The notes: generated by a model from the letters alone, not told the origin. A stretch of DNA of 64,000 nt from Symbiodinium natans (GCA_905221605.1 CAJNDS010000946.1:1-64000); one strand, 5' to 3'; shown: positions 23,401 through 33,682, numbered from the stretch's first letter. Program-made: numbers and translations.

Positions 23401-25291
23401 CTTCGAGTCTCTGCAAATGACAGGCCACAAACTGTTGGCGGTTCAGGGTTTAGGGTTTAGGGTTTTGGTTTAGGGTTTAGGGTTTAGGGTTTAGGATTTG
23501 GGGTTTAGGGTTCGGGGTTTAGGGTCTAGGGTCTAGGGTTTAGGGTTTAGGGCTCAGGGTGCATCCCAGAGAGCGTGGTCGAAAACAGCCAGGCGCAGCT
23601 TGCAAGGAAGCGGGAGTTCGGAGAGAGCTCGTTCCACTGGTCCCACAAAGTCTTCGGCGCTGCTTGCGGGAAAATGCCTCAGAAAACAACAGCTTGCCGA
23701 GGAGTACAGGAAACACAGGGGCCGGAATGATTCATCGCTTTCCCCTAATACTAAACCCCACCCGAATTAAAAGTATTATCTTTCCCGGACCCTGCCGGCA
23801 ACCAGCACAACACTAAACCTGTTTGAGAATTAGGGGAAAGGGGTGCTGTTGAGCCCTTGAGTTGAGCCATTAGGGCTTCAGGTTTTAGGGCTGAAGGCTG
23901 ACAGGATTAGGATTCAAGGCTCAGGGCTTCGAGGGTTTAACTAGGGCGTAGGGCAAAAGGCTAAACCCGAAATGAACCCTAAACGCCCCAAGCCCCAAAC
24001 CCCGTACTCCCTCCCTGTGTCCGCTTTGGGGTTTAATTAGGCTTCGGATTTCAGGTTCTAGGGTTTAGGCCCCCCCTAATTTTAAACATGTTTCCGGCCG
24101 AGGCGAATTTCGGGGGGGGGGGGGGGGGGGGGGGGGCGGCGGATTTAGTATAATGAGGGAGGGGATTACTGATAGCATGCCTACGTCCTAAGGGTCCTGA
24201 TATACTTATAGCATAATAATTACCCCCAAACCCTATTCCAAGCATTGGCCTCTATAGTAAGTAAGGAACTTGAGTCGCGAAACAATAACGCATGGACGAA
24301 GGGCTCTCGACAGCATAAGGGCTATTGGAATGACCATTGCATGCCTCACAGCCTGCGCGACAAACAGGCAAACAATTTCCAAATCATCTATGCTGCACTT
24401 GCGCTTGCATAATGTGGATATCGTAGCGCTTCTGAAGCCACTTGCCAGTGTTGGGAAGGACGGCATAAGCTGCGCTGGTCAAGAGCAACACATCTTGTGG
24501 CTGCCAGGGAAGGCTGCGCAACACCGCGTTAAGTCCAGACGAAGCATCGTCCAAAAACACCTCGGATCGGCACCCTAGTTCCTGAGTACCCCGGCCCAAA
24601 AAAATTAACCTTTCAATTATGGTAGGATTGCATTTTCCCCAAAAGATTAAAAAGGGGTTATCTACCCAGCTAGTCAGGTGCTATGGCAATGCAGGCGCAA
24701 TAGGGTTTTGGGGGCCGCTCTAGTAGAATTGTCAAGGGGCCACAAAGGAATACTACTAGCAAGTGGTGACTTAGGGTTTAGGGGTTTAGGGGACCCAGCC
24801 AAGCCCAAAAAAGGTTAACCCTCCAATAATGGTAGGATTGTATATACTACCCCAAGAGGTCAAAAGGTTACATACTCAGCTACTAAGGTAGTATGTACAC
24901 CACTTCAGCGTTTAGCAGGTCATGCTTCGCAGCCAGGGGGCTACATCTGAGGAATTTGCATTCATCATTCTTGCCAAACGCGGTCTTACTTGTGAAAGAA
25001 CTTTTTTGTATCCTTGGCCGATGGGCAAATTCACCCATCAACACAGAGCCATGTTAACAAAGGCTACACACGCAGTAGCTCAGTTTATTAAAACAAGTTC
25101 TGCAACCTGAGATGGGTCAAGCCCTGCAAAAATTTGGTGTCTTACAGGTCACATGTGCCAACGGAGCTCCTCCTGATGCAAACCACGCGGTGGGCTGCGC
25201 TTCCTGCTGATCCACGAAGCCGCTTTGGGCTTCACGCACGGGCGTGGGCGTGGCTCCAAAGCCTCCATGGTTGAAGTTGAGAAAGCCGGGC
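17069..25291 (-). CDS. class V aminotransferase, isopenicillin-N-epimerase-like (6 exons seen)
   Basis: Exons in order: 25291-25180, 24581-24405, 23677-about 23566, 18753-18667, 17810-17587, 17435-about 17069. They join into a PLP-dependent fold-type I enzyme. The N-terminal part reads FLNFNHGGFGATP. DASSGLNAVLRSLPW, LRLAVFDHALW and VLLDGAHALGQVPVDMEKLA follow. The cofactor-lysine region is VTDGHKWLMAPKGSG. The C-terminus has WIRVSSQIYLEQADFLAL. All are typical of isopenicillin-N-epimerase-like members, though the substrate cannot be inferred. Donors are GC and GT, and two junctions fit only with a one-base-shifted G. The first coding exon is not found. Intron 3 is 4.8 kb and holds an R2-like retroelement. 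The frame may end in the telomere array (stop about 17050) or splice onward. Confidence 0.8.
17587..17810 (-). CDS. aminotransferase exon 5 (PLP lysine)
   Basis: Acceptor CCTAG at 17811 and donor GTGAAAAC after 17587. HKWLMAPKGSG holds the Schiff-base lysine. FDYIGTRDYTSW matches the family's GTRDYT motif. Confidence 0.85.
18316..18341. repeat. poly-C run in aminotransferase intron 4
   Basis: CCCGCC followed by about 20 C. This is a homopolymer within the intron. Confidence 0.8.
18667..18753 (-). CDS. aminotransferase exon 4
   Basis: 29 codons in phase, ALVLLDGAHALGQVPVDMEK onward. Acceptor GCCAGAG, donor GTGACTTGG. The join VDVY-VTDGHKW keeps frame exactly. Confidence 0.85.
18759..18892. 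repeat. CCCTAAA array in aminotransferase intron 3
   Basis: About 19 perfect units directly upstream (sense) of exon 4. It faces a TTTAGGG array at 18989-19109. Confidence 0.95.
18989..19109. repeat. TTTAGGG array
   Basis: About 17 units with a homogenised GATTAGG trio in the middle. It is inverted relative to 18759-18892. Confidence 0.95.
19529..21430 (-). pseudogene. retroelement: RT C-half, zinc cluster and endonuclease
   Basis: A 633-residue frame. LLAFLDDLYVLT is RT motif C (FLDD). GVVVLGTPIGHLDF is motif D/E. A CCHC-like cluster (CGGAGAHGCGRR, FGDHALACPRTG) precedes RLDLVVYGATSWGGALCCDA, the restriction-like endonuclease core as in R2/NeSL-type elements. The 5' part overlaps the upstream frame out of register. 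Confidence 0.85.
21307..22545 (-). pseudogene. retroelement: RT N-half
   Basis: A 412-residue frame with AAPGLSGMRAEHLKVLLQCE, KPAGGVRGIATGDVFRRLVS, LVSLDGRSAYDTISRRASFL (motif A aspartate) and GDGCEQGDPLAPALFSLGQH (motif B). After QHGG the reading frame shifts. Confidence 0.85.
22062..22987 (-). pseudogene. retroelement: N-terminal region in two frames
   Basis: The 22987-22436 frame begins MNVMRPDTGLPQLVHRIRAY and contains an RGRGRGRGR stretch. The 22622-22062 frame carries RPWKLFMLVPRMLLARCKHQ and ERAAAFQRGDWLRLLEEAR, typical of the region before the RT in dinoflagellate elements. A frameshift joins them. Confidence 0.7.
23288..23374. repeat. foldback element, family E
   Basis: Terminal inverted repeat TAACTTGGTAGCC / GGCTGCCAAGTTA around GGGTATCCTTTTTGGGGTTG. 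A relative lies at 33187-33276. Confidence 0.65.
23440..23560. repeat. TTTAGGG array with variants
   Basis: About 15 units, including TTTGGGG, TTCGGGG and TCTAGGG. Lies between the retroelement and aminotransferase exon 3. Confidence 0.9.
23566..23677 (-). CDS. aminotransferase exon 3
   Basis: Codes HFPASSAEDFVGPVERALSE and LPCKLRLAVFDHALW. The acceptor is TCTGAG at 23678. The donor is uncertain, possibly GA after TGG. Family position lies between the GLNAVLR and VLLDGAH segments. Confidence 0.7.
23820..24230. other. no gene; degenerate repeats and G run
   Basis: Irregular TTTAGGG-like words and a G run at 24112-24136. This is aminotransferase intron 2. Confidence 0.5.
24405..24581 (-). CDS. 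aminotransferase exon 2
   Basis: 59 codons in phase: ELGCRSEVFLDDASSGLNAV, LRSLPWQPQDVLLLTSAAYA, VLPNTGKWLQKRYDIHIMQ. Acceptor TACTCAG, donor GCGCAAG. Confidence 0.85.
24597..24895. repeat. pair of related foldback elements
   Basis: 24597-24690 and 24798-24893 share CAATTATGGTAGGATTG / CAATAATGGTAGGATTG, then CCCCAA and an AAGG(G)GTTA arm, and CAGCTA. A short TTTAGGG run (24772-24795) separates them. They lie in aminotransferase intron 1. Confidence 0.65.
25180..25291 (-). CDS. aminotransferase exon 1 seen (N-terminal region)
   Basis: Codes PGFLNFNHGGFGATPTPVRE and AQSGFVDQQEAQPTAWF. Acceptor CCTCAG at 25292, donor GCATCAGG. An earlier start exon is expected upstream but was not recognised. 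Confidence 0.85.
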
Positions 25292-25302
25292 CTGAGGAGA
25301 CA

Positions 25303-25384
25303 GTAGGTTTAGGTTTAGGGTTAGTGGTTTAGGGTTTAGGGGTTTAAGGTTTAGGGTTTAGGGTTTAGGGTTTAGGGTTTAGGG
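25303..25384. repeat. TTTAGGG array
   Basis: About 11 units directly 5' (sense) of the aminotransferase exon at 25291. Confidence 0.9.
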
Positions 25385-25389
25385 CAGTA

Positions 25390-27400
25390 CACTTTGGTTG
25401 TGAGGAAAACTTTGGCCGCAGTCGCGGCTGCGCGACAAATTGTTTGGGAAGGTTGGAAGGTTTGGGAAGCAAAAAACATACACAGAAGATTCCTGTCAAA
25501 ATTTGTTATAAAATAGTAATTCCTAAAAAATAAGAAGTTAATGCAACTAGAATTGAGGAACTACTTATACATTCATTGAGGTATTTATTTACAGCTTGGG
25601 TGTCGGACACAGGACGTGCGAGCTGCTTGAAGGGTAGCGTTGTGCGATGTTTTCTGTCCAGTTTTGGCATTGCCCTCAATGAAGTAGGCGCGGCTTGGTG
25701 CCTCCCTCACAAGTAGGAGGTGCATGCTCCCAGCTCATTGGCGTTCAATTTCTCAACGTGCCACTAGGTGTTACATTTTCCCTTATCTGTATGTACGTTA
25801 ACCTTATACTGATATACTCCAAACATAAATGTACATATGATACCCCCCCAACAACAAACTCAATTTGATCAGCGAAAGTCGCCGTACGGAAGAAATTGAT
25901 CGTGGTGGGTCCTGGGGGGTGGGGGGCGAAGGGGAGGGGCAAACTTGATCCACGTGATTCACTTCGACTCAGATTTGAATCCGGGGGGGGCTTCATTCAT
26001 TTGATTCAGTTGGAATCAATGTTGCATCAAACCGGGATCCAACATTCAAGCTTCAAGATTTCCTGCGCCTCTTGGTTTTTGTTTTTGCGATGAATTTCTA
26101 CCTTACGGTGGCACGTCACAAATAATCATGATTGAGCTTTACTGATTAAGCGAGTTCTTTAGGCAATGTCTTTTATGGTTAGGGAATTGGTTTAACTTTG
26201 GGCAGCTCTATTGGCAAATCATTAATTCCGTAGTTTTGAAGCAAGGTACAACTAAGCCCTTTGCTGAAACCCTCCAGGGTTCCACTAAACATACGATAGT
26301 TTCCGTAAAACATTTTTTCGTTACAGCTCAGGCACAACGCCCTCTGCCCACACACGTGCGAACGAGAAATGTTTAGGAAGATTGATGCCTGCAGGGTGTA
26401 CCTTTCATGTGTTAGTCTAAGCCCCATGCATGCAAACCACCTTCTATGTCTATGTCTATGTCCATGTCTATATATAGTTTACTCATAAATCTGTAAACCC
26501 GCGCATTAAAACAATATGTTTGCAACTACGTAAGTTGGAAATGGAGGCAAACCACCACAATAAAGCTTCGTTGGGACAAACACTCCATCAAACGTGCTAC
26601 GTCATATATTCTTAAAAAAAACGGAAACACACTCTTACTCGAAACCTCTCACCCAGCCGGGCCGCTGAAACTGAAAATATTTCTCTCGGAGTGGCTTTCC
26701 GAAAGGAACCTGGCAAACTCAGGGGCGTTTCATGCGTTGACATACGTTGCGAACGGGTGAATGAGCACAATGTCCAGCTGTCTTTGCATGTAATTGTAGT
26801 TAAGTCGCAAACATCACATGGAGCTTTCAAGTCATGGCTGGTTGTTCATCACAAGCTCGCAACCCATTCCCAAAACTGCACTGCCATCTCCATAGACGTT
26901 ATTCCTGCGGATCCCATTACGCTTTTTTAGCCTGCACAAAAAACCCACAGTCTCAGGATGGGTTGCTGAAAGAAACTGATCCACATGACAGCTGCTGCCT
27001 CAGCTGTCTCGCGCGCTGCGACGAGTGTCAGAAGCAGGCTCGTCCACATCACCATGACGTGGGCTAAACCGATCTTCATGGGTCACCTACTTGAGATGGA
27101 ACAAGCTGAGACTGTGCATGTTCGGGCGAAATGCTTGACTCCAGATGCCCAGATGCCCAACCTCGCAGAGCTAAAAATCACGATGTTTCATCTGGTGAGA
27201 GAGAACGCGTTGGGCCAGCACACCGCGCAAATATGCCAATGTGGCTCTGCTTGGCTTAGCTTACGGAACCTGCTTGAACACGCGCAGCTTGCTTGCGCGT
27301 TACGTTAAAATATGTTAAAATTAAAGATTTGATTGGCCCATGCGTTCATCGGAGAATCCAACACGCATACCGGATTGCAGTTTTTGTTTTTTCTATTGCA
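25390..27400. other. no recognised gene
   Basis: AT-richer DNA with scattered frames. The + frame 26985-27308 (107 residues, containing LLEMEQAETVHVRAKCLTPD) is the most protein-like but has no family. A CCATGTCTATGT/TCTATG run lies at 26443-26475. Confidence 0.4.
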
Positions 27401-27496
27401 GTTGGTTTGTCAGGGCCAAGTTGGCCCTAGTGTTCTTTCGCAAAACTGACTCCGCCCACAGCCTTCACCGGGGAATTCTGACTTGGTAGTGCTTTC

Positions 27497-27630
27497 TTCG
27501 CGTGTATGTGTATGTGTATGTGTATGTGTGTATGTGTATATGTGTGTGTGTGTGCGTATGTGCGTATGTGCGTATGTGCGTATGTGTATGTGTATGTGTA
27601 TGTGTATGTGTGTATGTACGTACGTGCGTA

Positions 27631-27668
<38 letters not shown>

Positions 27669-27715
27669 TGTGTGCGTGTGTGCGTGTGCATATTGTCTAT
27701 GTATGTATGTATGTA
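27497..27715. repeat. (TG/TATGTG)n microsatellite
   Basis: GTATGTGTATGTG and GTGCGTATGTGC repeats. The Val/Cys- and His/Thr-rich frames here are artefacts. Confidence 0.95.
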
Positions 27716-27749
27716 TTCTGTTTGCACGTTTGTTTTCCGCCTGGCAGGT

Positions 27750-28340
27750 GGCTGTCCGGTCGCGGGCTACACTACTACCCTCCCTTTCTCACCCGATCTG
27801 ACGGTGCCGCCAAGTCGAGCACGCTCACGGCTGGCTGGGCTGGAGCGGAGACGGCTTGCTGCGCAGCCACCCCAAGCAAGCACCAACAGCGCGACCAAGA
27901 GGTGGCTGCCGCATGCCGGAGGGCGGGTGGGGCTCGCCGAGCACGCACGCGGAGGTCCCTCACGAAGCGGGCGGCTTGTCGGTTCCAGCGGCCTCGAACC
28001 TCAGACCCGAAAACGACGAATTGCTGAGGGCTGTCGCTGTCGGCTGTGGGAGCCCCATCCCGGTGAGGAGCGAAACCAGCGTGGCATCGTAGCACTGCGC
28101 GCCACGCGGCGTTGCCTCGCACACGACGGGATCTAGCCGTCGGCGGTCGTCTGCCAGCACTCCCCCGTGCGTGGGCAGGAAGGGGCGTGGACCCCGTACT
28201 GGTTCACGCTTTGGCCATAAGCTGGGTCCGGGCCGCAACGATTCGGGCACAGGGGCAGGGGCAGGCGCAGGCAACACCGCAAAACGTGGGGCCAGCGTGA
28301 GTGCTGCTTCGCCGCCAGCCACGCTCCGGCGTGTGGCCCA
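27750..28340 (-). pseudogene. R2-like retroelement C-terminal remnant
   Basis: Frames 28322-27960 and 28122-27775 carry RRRLDPVVCEATPRGAQCYD and FVVFGSEVRGRWNRQAARFV, which parallel RRLDLVVYGATSWGGALCCD and LVLGNEVGGRWNDQARDF of the larger element at 19.5-21.4 kb. The catalytic RT is gone. This is a truncated second copy with microsatellites at both ends. Confidence 0.8.
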
Positions 28341-28384
28341 CCTTGTGAGCGTAGCAGGAAGAAGAGCGCTGATGGCTTTCTTGG

Positions 28385-28660
28385 ATGATTTGGGCTGTGT
28401 GGCTGTGTGGTTGTGTGGATGTGTGGCTGTGTATCAGTGTTCGTGTCAGTGTGCGTGTCAGTGTGCATGTCAGTGTGCATGCCAGCGTGCGTGTCCCTGT
28501 GCCTGTCCGTGCACGTGTCCGTGTGAGTGTACGTGTCAGTGATCGTGTCAGTGTGCGTGTCAGTGATCGTGTCAGTGTGCGTGTCAGTGATCGTGTCAGT
28601 GTTCGTGTCAATGTGGGTGTCAGTGTGCGTGTCGGTGTGCGTGTCCGTGTCAGCGTCAGC
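28385..28660. repeat. (GTGTCAGTGTGC)n minisatellite
   Basis: GTGTGGCTGTGTGG, then GTGTCAGTG(A/T)(G/T)CGT units with a CAGTGATCGT subset. Confidence 0.9.
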
Positions 28661-28736
28661 GTGCAAAAGATGTGGATGCAGCGTTTGCTGAAGCCTTATC
28701 CGAAGCCTTATCCCTTCAGGAGAAGGTGATTTTCTG

Positions 28737-29349
28737 AGTGTGTGTGTGTGTGTGCGTGTCGCGTGTGTCGCGCGTGTCGCGTGTGTCGCGCGTGTCGTGG
28801 GTGTCGTGTGTGTCGCGCGTGTCGTGTGTGTCGTGTGTGTCGTGTGTGTCGTGTGTGTCGTGTGTGTCGTGTGTGTGTGTCGTGTGTGCGTGTGTGCGTG
28901 TGTGCGTGTGTGCGTGTGTGCGTGTGCGAGTGCGTGTGCGCGCGTGTGCGTGAGCGTGAGCGCGTGCGCGTGCGCATATCGCGTTTGCCGTGCGCGTGCG
29001 CGTGCTGGTGCTGGTGCGCGTGCGGTGGCGCTTGCGGGTGCGCGTGCGGGTGCGCCGTGTCGTGTGCGTGTGCGTGTGCGCTCGCGCTTGTTGGTGGGTG
29101 GGGTGTGGTTGTCAGGTTGGGTGTGTGGTGTGTGCGCGGGCCAGCGCGCGCTCCGCGCAGGCGCCCAGCGCGTGCGTGCTGCGGCGGCGTGCGTGCTGCG
29201 TGCGTGCGGCGTGCGTGCGTGCGTGCGTGCGTGCCGTGCGTGCGGTGCGTGCGTGCGTGCGTGCGTGCGTGCGTTGCGTGCGGCGTGCGTGCGTGCGTGC
29301 TGCTGCGTGCTGTGCGGCGTGCGTGCGTGCGTGCTGCGTGCGTGCGTCG

Positions 29350-29413
<64 letters not shown>

Positions 29414-29672
29414 TGGTGCGTGCGTGCGTGCCGTGCGTGCGTGCGTGCGTGCCGTGCTTTCTGCGTGCGTGCGTGCGGCGTGCCTGCTGCCTGCGTGGCC
29501 TGCGGTGCCTGCGTGCCTGCGGGCCTGCGTGCCGCGTGCGTGCGTGCGTGCGTGCGTGCGGTGCGTGCGTGCCGTGCGTGCGTGCTGCGTGCTGCGTGTG
29601 GGTGGGTGGTGTGTTGTGTGTGTGTGTTGGGTGTGTGATGTGGTTGTGTTGGTGTGTGTGTTTGTGTGTCCG
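28737..29672. repeat. (GTGTC), (GTGC) and TGCGTG satellite block
   Basis: About 930 bp: GTGTGTCGCGC units, then long GTGC tetramers. It is open in several frames as pure Val/Cys/Arg or His/Thr/Ala peptides, which are artefacts. Confidence 0.95.
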
Positions 29673-29785
29673 TGCTTCCAATGTGGCCGGAATAGCAGTA
29701 AAGCAATATCCAGACCATGTAGCAGTAGCAGTAAGCAGTAGCCTACCGTAGCAATAGCCGTCGTAGCTAGTAGTATTCGTCGTTG

Positions 29786-30085
29786 TCACAATGATTGTTC
29801 GTAGTGGTCGTTGTCCGGGGTCGTGGTCGTGTCGTGGTCGTGGCGTGTTCGTGGTCGTGGGTCGTGTCGGTCGTGGGTCGTGGTTCGTTGTCCGTGGGTC
29901 GGGTCGTGGTTCGTGTCGTGTCGTGGTCGTGTCGTGGTCGTGTTCGTGGTCGTGGTTCGTGTCGTGGTCGTGGTCGTTTCTCGTCGGCGTCCTCGTCCCG
30001 TCGTCACAACCGGCATTCCCTGTCGTCATCCCGTCGTCATCACCGTCGGCCGTCGTTCTCGCTCCCCTCGTGGTCGCGGAGGAGG
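29786..30085. repeat. (GTCGTG)n repeats
   Basis: Irregular GTCGTGGTCGTG units. Confidence 0.9.
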
Positions 30086-30159
30086 AATAGTCGTCGTCGT
30101 AAGTAGGGTAAGCAGTGGACATGGTAGCAGTGGGGGTAAAATAGTGGTAGTAACAGTGG

Positions 30160-31120
30160 TTAGTAGTGGGTAGTAGCATATAGTTAGTAGTTGGAAGTTA
30201 GTAGTTAGTAGTTAGTAGTTAGTAGTTTATTAGTTTTAGTAGTGATAGTTAGTAGTTAGTATTTAGAGTTAGGAGTTAGTAGTTAGTAGTTAGTAGTTAG
30301 CAGTTAGTAGTTAGTAGTTAAGTAGTTAGTAGTTATTAGTTAGTAGTTTAGTAGTAGTATTAGTATTTAGTATAGTAGTGTAGTAGTAAGTAGTATATGC
30401 AGTAGTAGGAGTCTTAGTAGTGGGGGTGGTAGTGGTGGTGTAGTGGTGGGAGTGGTAGTAGTGGTATAAGTGTTAGTAATTGTAGTAGTGGTAGTAGTGG
30501 TAGTAAGTGGTAGTAGTGGTAGTAGGTTAATAGGGGTATCAAAGTGGTAGTAGTTTTTGTAGTGTGGGATAGTGGTATAGGGGTAGTAGTGGTATAGTGG
30601 TAGTAGTGGTAGTAAGTGGTAGTAATTGGGAGTAGTGGTAGTACTGTGAGTAGTGGTTTAGTGGTAGTAGTGGTAAGTAGTGGTAGTCGTGGTTATTATT
30701 AGTGGTAGTAGTGGTAGTAGTGTTAGTAATTGGTAGTAGTGGTAGAATGCGTAGTAGTGGTAGTATGGTAGTAGTGGTAGTAGTGGGAGTAGTGGAGTAG
30801 TGGTAGTAGTGGTCGTAGTGGTATAGTGGTAGTAGTGGTAGTAGGTGGCAGTATTGGCAGTATGGCAGAGGGGGTCTATTAGGAGTGGCAGTAGGTGGTA
30901 GTAGTGTAGTAGTAGGTAAGTCAGTACGGTAGTATGGGTATAGTGGTAGTAATGGTAGCAGTGGTAGTCGTGGTAGTAGTGGTAGTAGTGGTAGTAGTGG
31001 TAGTAGTGGTAGTAGTGGTAGTAGTGGTAGTAGTGGTAGTAGTGGTAGTAGTGGTAGTAGTGGTAGTAGTGGTAGTAGTGGTAGTAGTGGTAGTAGTGGT
31101 AGTAGTGGTAGTAGTGGTAG
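30160..31120. repeat. (TTAGTAG) then (GGTAGTAGT)n satellites
   Basis: TTAGTAG-type units to about 30540, GGTAGTAGT variants after that, and a perfect (GGTAGTAGT) run at 30967-31117. Confidence 0.95.
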
Positions 31121-31461
31121 TGACGCAGAACCCACATCTGCGGTATGCTTATAAACTGCACGGTCATACTTGTCGACAGCGTGCCTCGTGCGAAACAATA
31201 CAATTACGTATAGTCTTGAAAGGGTTCTCTTTCAGGCGTCCAGGAATTGGCAGCAGCATGCTGCTCATCGTGTGAGCAAAGACAAACACATGCAAACTCC
31301 ATCAAGACACAGACTGGGCAAGGAACGTGTAGGACTCTCCACGCGCTTTCCGTTCTTCGGTTTCGCCACTTGCTGAACCCCGAAGTGACTTCAATGTCGA
31401 TGGGCCCGTGCCAGACTACGACGACCTGCTCGCCAGCAACCCCGCTGCAGGACCACTACTT

Positions 31462-31554
31462 GGAGGTTCATGGGTAGTTATGAGTAGGGATATAACTACC
31501 TTAAGTGGGGTTACAAGTACAACGACTTGGAACCCTGCTCATCACTACCCCTGG
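31462..31554. repeat. foldback element, family C
   Basis: GGAGGTTCATGGGTAGTTAT at left and CATCACTACCCCTGG at right. The relative at 37848-37954 has perfect ends GGAGGTTCA / TGAACCTCC. Confidence 0.6.
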
Positions 31555-31559
31555 CCAGC

Positions 31560-32460
31560 AGTTTCCCGAGCCTCGTCCACGCTAGACAGCGGCCTCTGCC
31601 GACTTGAACAGCGCGGCCTCTCTCCAGGCAACTCCGAACGCTGTGTGAGCCATCGATAAAGGCCGCAAAATGCCTGCCGACGACCACAAGATGGTGTGTT
31701 CCGGCCAAGGATGGCCCGGGTGTCGGCTTGCCATGCTTCCCAGAAGGGTGGAAGTCTTATGCTGCAAAGACGCAGGTTGAAACACTCATGTTCCTGTGTA
31801 TGAATCCAAGCAATCCACATTTTTTGGCCTTTTGTTTCGACAGACTAGCCTATACTCCCTTAGAACCTCAAAGTGGAGCCTCTTGGCACAAACAAGCTGC
31901 TCGTGCTCGGGCGCCGGACACGCCACAAACCGAAAACGGTCGCAATCGGAAGCCCACCACTCAGGCTGAGGACGATGGGACGACGGCGCATTGCGTCTTG
32001 TCTGACTTGTGGCAAACGCCACGTCCCCATAAGGTAAAATCAACGTCAGCCGTCAACCCGCGTAATATCGGAACACGCGCTTTTGCCCCAGGTTCGCCAC
32101 GGCTGGATTTGGGATGGCCATCTGCGCAACCTCGAAGGGCGCGGCATTCCCAAGAGTCACAATCACGGACTCTGGACCAACCCTTGCAGGCGCGGAGCGA
32201 CAGCTGGTTTCACAAGGAGGTCCAGAGGTGATCAGGCACTTACCAGCGAGGGGTGCGGGTTGAAACATGCATAAGCCGACGTCACTCATAAATGTGGAGG
32301 CCCAAACGCGATCGCGACGGCAATGGGCTCAAAAAGCTCAAAATAGTGCGAAGGCTGAGTGTGAGTGCGGGCAAATGGCGGGACTGAAAAAAAGCTGGCT
32401 TGCCAGGTTCAAGCGCTTGCCGCGGATCGCCGAATCGTGCTGCTGGGGTCCGAAAACGCG
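31560..32460. other. no recognised gene
   Basis: A 167-residue + frame (31728-32231) and shorter minus frames overlap. Neither shows a family motif, and there is no splice evidence. Confidence 0.3.
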
Positions 32461-32473
32461 CAGGGGCATTCTG

Positions 32474-32608
32474 CTAATCCCCTCGCTTGGCCCTCTCCAC
32501 GCGAAACTCGTTCGTGTTTTCTGTCTGAAAACCGCGACTCCACGTAGTCAAACCCGCGCACAGACTCAACGCGAGCACGATGAGAGTCGTGAGACCGGCT
32601 GCTCGCAT
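32474..32608 (-). CDS. possible small secreted peptide
   Basis: 44 residues beginning MRAAGLTTLIVLALSLCAGL, a good signal peptide, then a hydrophilic tail rich in Glu/Arg. It could be a first exon. No relative is recognised. Confidence 0.3.
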   Translation of the reverse strand: MRAAGLTTLIVLALSLCAGLTTWSRGFQTENTNEFRVERAKRGD

Positions 32609-32652
32609 AGCGCCGGGACACTCCCCCAGAACGCGCGGTTATTAGAAAGAAA

Positions 32653-32727
32653 GCCCAATACCCATTTTAACAAGTAAGGATCCCTATATACTTTCAGGTC
32701 TATTCCTTGATCAAGGGGTATTGGGCT
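32653..32727. repeat. foldback element, family D
   Basis: GCCCAATACCC at left and GGGTATTGGGC at right, with GGATCCCTATATA in the middle. Relatives at 34986-35115, 40435-40500 and 43633-43727. Confidence 0.75.
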
Positions 32728-32891
32728 CTCGGGGTACTCAAATTATGCCAAGGGCCCTATGATGTTGTAGGAGATGTCTCCTGAATTAAGGGGCATGGAG
32801 GTTCAGGGCGGAACCTCGGGTGCTGACGCTTGTTTTGGGTTTATAGAGTTCATGTCTTCGCAAGTACTGCTTCTTCAATAATACCCCCCCC

Positions 32892-33324
32892 CAAAGCGGC
32901 GGACATCAGCTTTTTCTCAGAAGCTAAGCACGCGGTGGTTGGAAGGCCGATGTTGACCATCCTGCAACGGGGCTTAGGGTTTAGGGTTTAGGGTTTAGGG
33001 TTTAGGGTTTAGGGTTTCGGGCTTTCGGGCTTTCAGGTTTCCAGTTGCTCGGGCTCTTGGAATAGGAGATATCCACGGCAATGCCAGATTTTTTGCGTTC
33101 GCACCTCTTCGTTTGTATATATATATATGTATATGTACTAGCATGTAGTTATGCGCACACGTGAAAGTCTGTGTACTTAGTAGACCAGTAACCAAATGTT
33201 GATAAGGGTACCCTTTTTGGGTTGGTTACTTTATAAGGGAACCCACAACCAAAAAAGGGTAAAGGATACCACTGCGCTGTGTATCTACATATATATATAT
33301 ATACATGTGTATATATATATATAC

Positions 33325-33372
<48 letters not shown>

Positions 33373-33682
33373 TACACATGCACATGACTTGCACGGCCTG
33401 CGACGGGCGAGCACGTTTTCACGCCTGGAGTCAAACAAGCCTGCCTCGTCCATCACCACGTAGTCGGCCATTTGCGTTTGCACCTGACATGCCACTGCTG
33501 CAAGAGGAAGCAAGTTTAGGGTGTAGGGTTTAGGGTTTAGGGTTTAGGGTTTAGGGTTTAGGGTTTAGGGTTTAGGGTTTAGGGTTTAGGGTTTAGGGTT
33601 TAGGGTTTAGGGGATAGGGTTCGTTGCAAGCATGGAAGTCTGCTTGCCTCCAGCATGACCTCTTCGCGCAGAACTTTTCGCA
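32892..33682 (-). CDS. unidentified four-exon gene segment
   Basis: Exons 33682-33648, 33483-33425, 33104-33042 and 32961-about 32892. They join without breaking frame: KVLREEVMLE, VQTQMADYVVMDEAGLFDSR, CERKKSGIAVDISYSKSPSN, then WMVNIGLPTTACLASEKK. Donors are GC, GC and GA. Acceptors are CAG or AGAG. Phases match at all three joins, which is strong internal support. Two introns carry a TTTAGGG array (+ strand) next to the acceptor. The family is not recognised, and neither end of the gene is fixed. Confidence 0.6.
32971..33017. repeat. TTTAGGG array in an intron of the unidentified gene
   Basis: About six units between exons 33104-33042 and 32961-32892. Confidence 0.9.
33187..33276. repeat. 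foldback element, family E
   Basis: GGTACCCTTTTTGGGTTGGT with the partly complementary AACCAAAAAAGGGTAAAGG. It lies in the intron between 33425 and 33104. Confidence 0.6.
33286..33369. repeat. (AT)n(GT)n microsatellite
   Basis: Tandem AT followed by GT dinucleotides. Confidence 0.95.
33516..33613. repeat. TTTAGGG array
   Basis: About 14 units, 30 bp upstream (sense) of exon 33483. Confidence 0.95.

Noticed and set aside
28738-30179. Open frames of over 300 residues
   Set aside because: They are translations of simple repeats (Val/Cys/Arg, His/Thr/Ala) with no sequence complexity.
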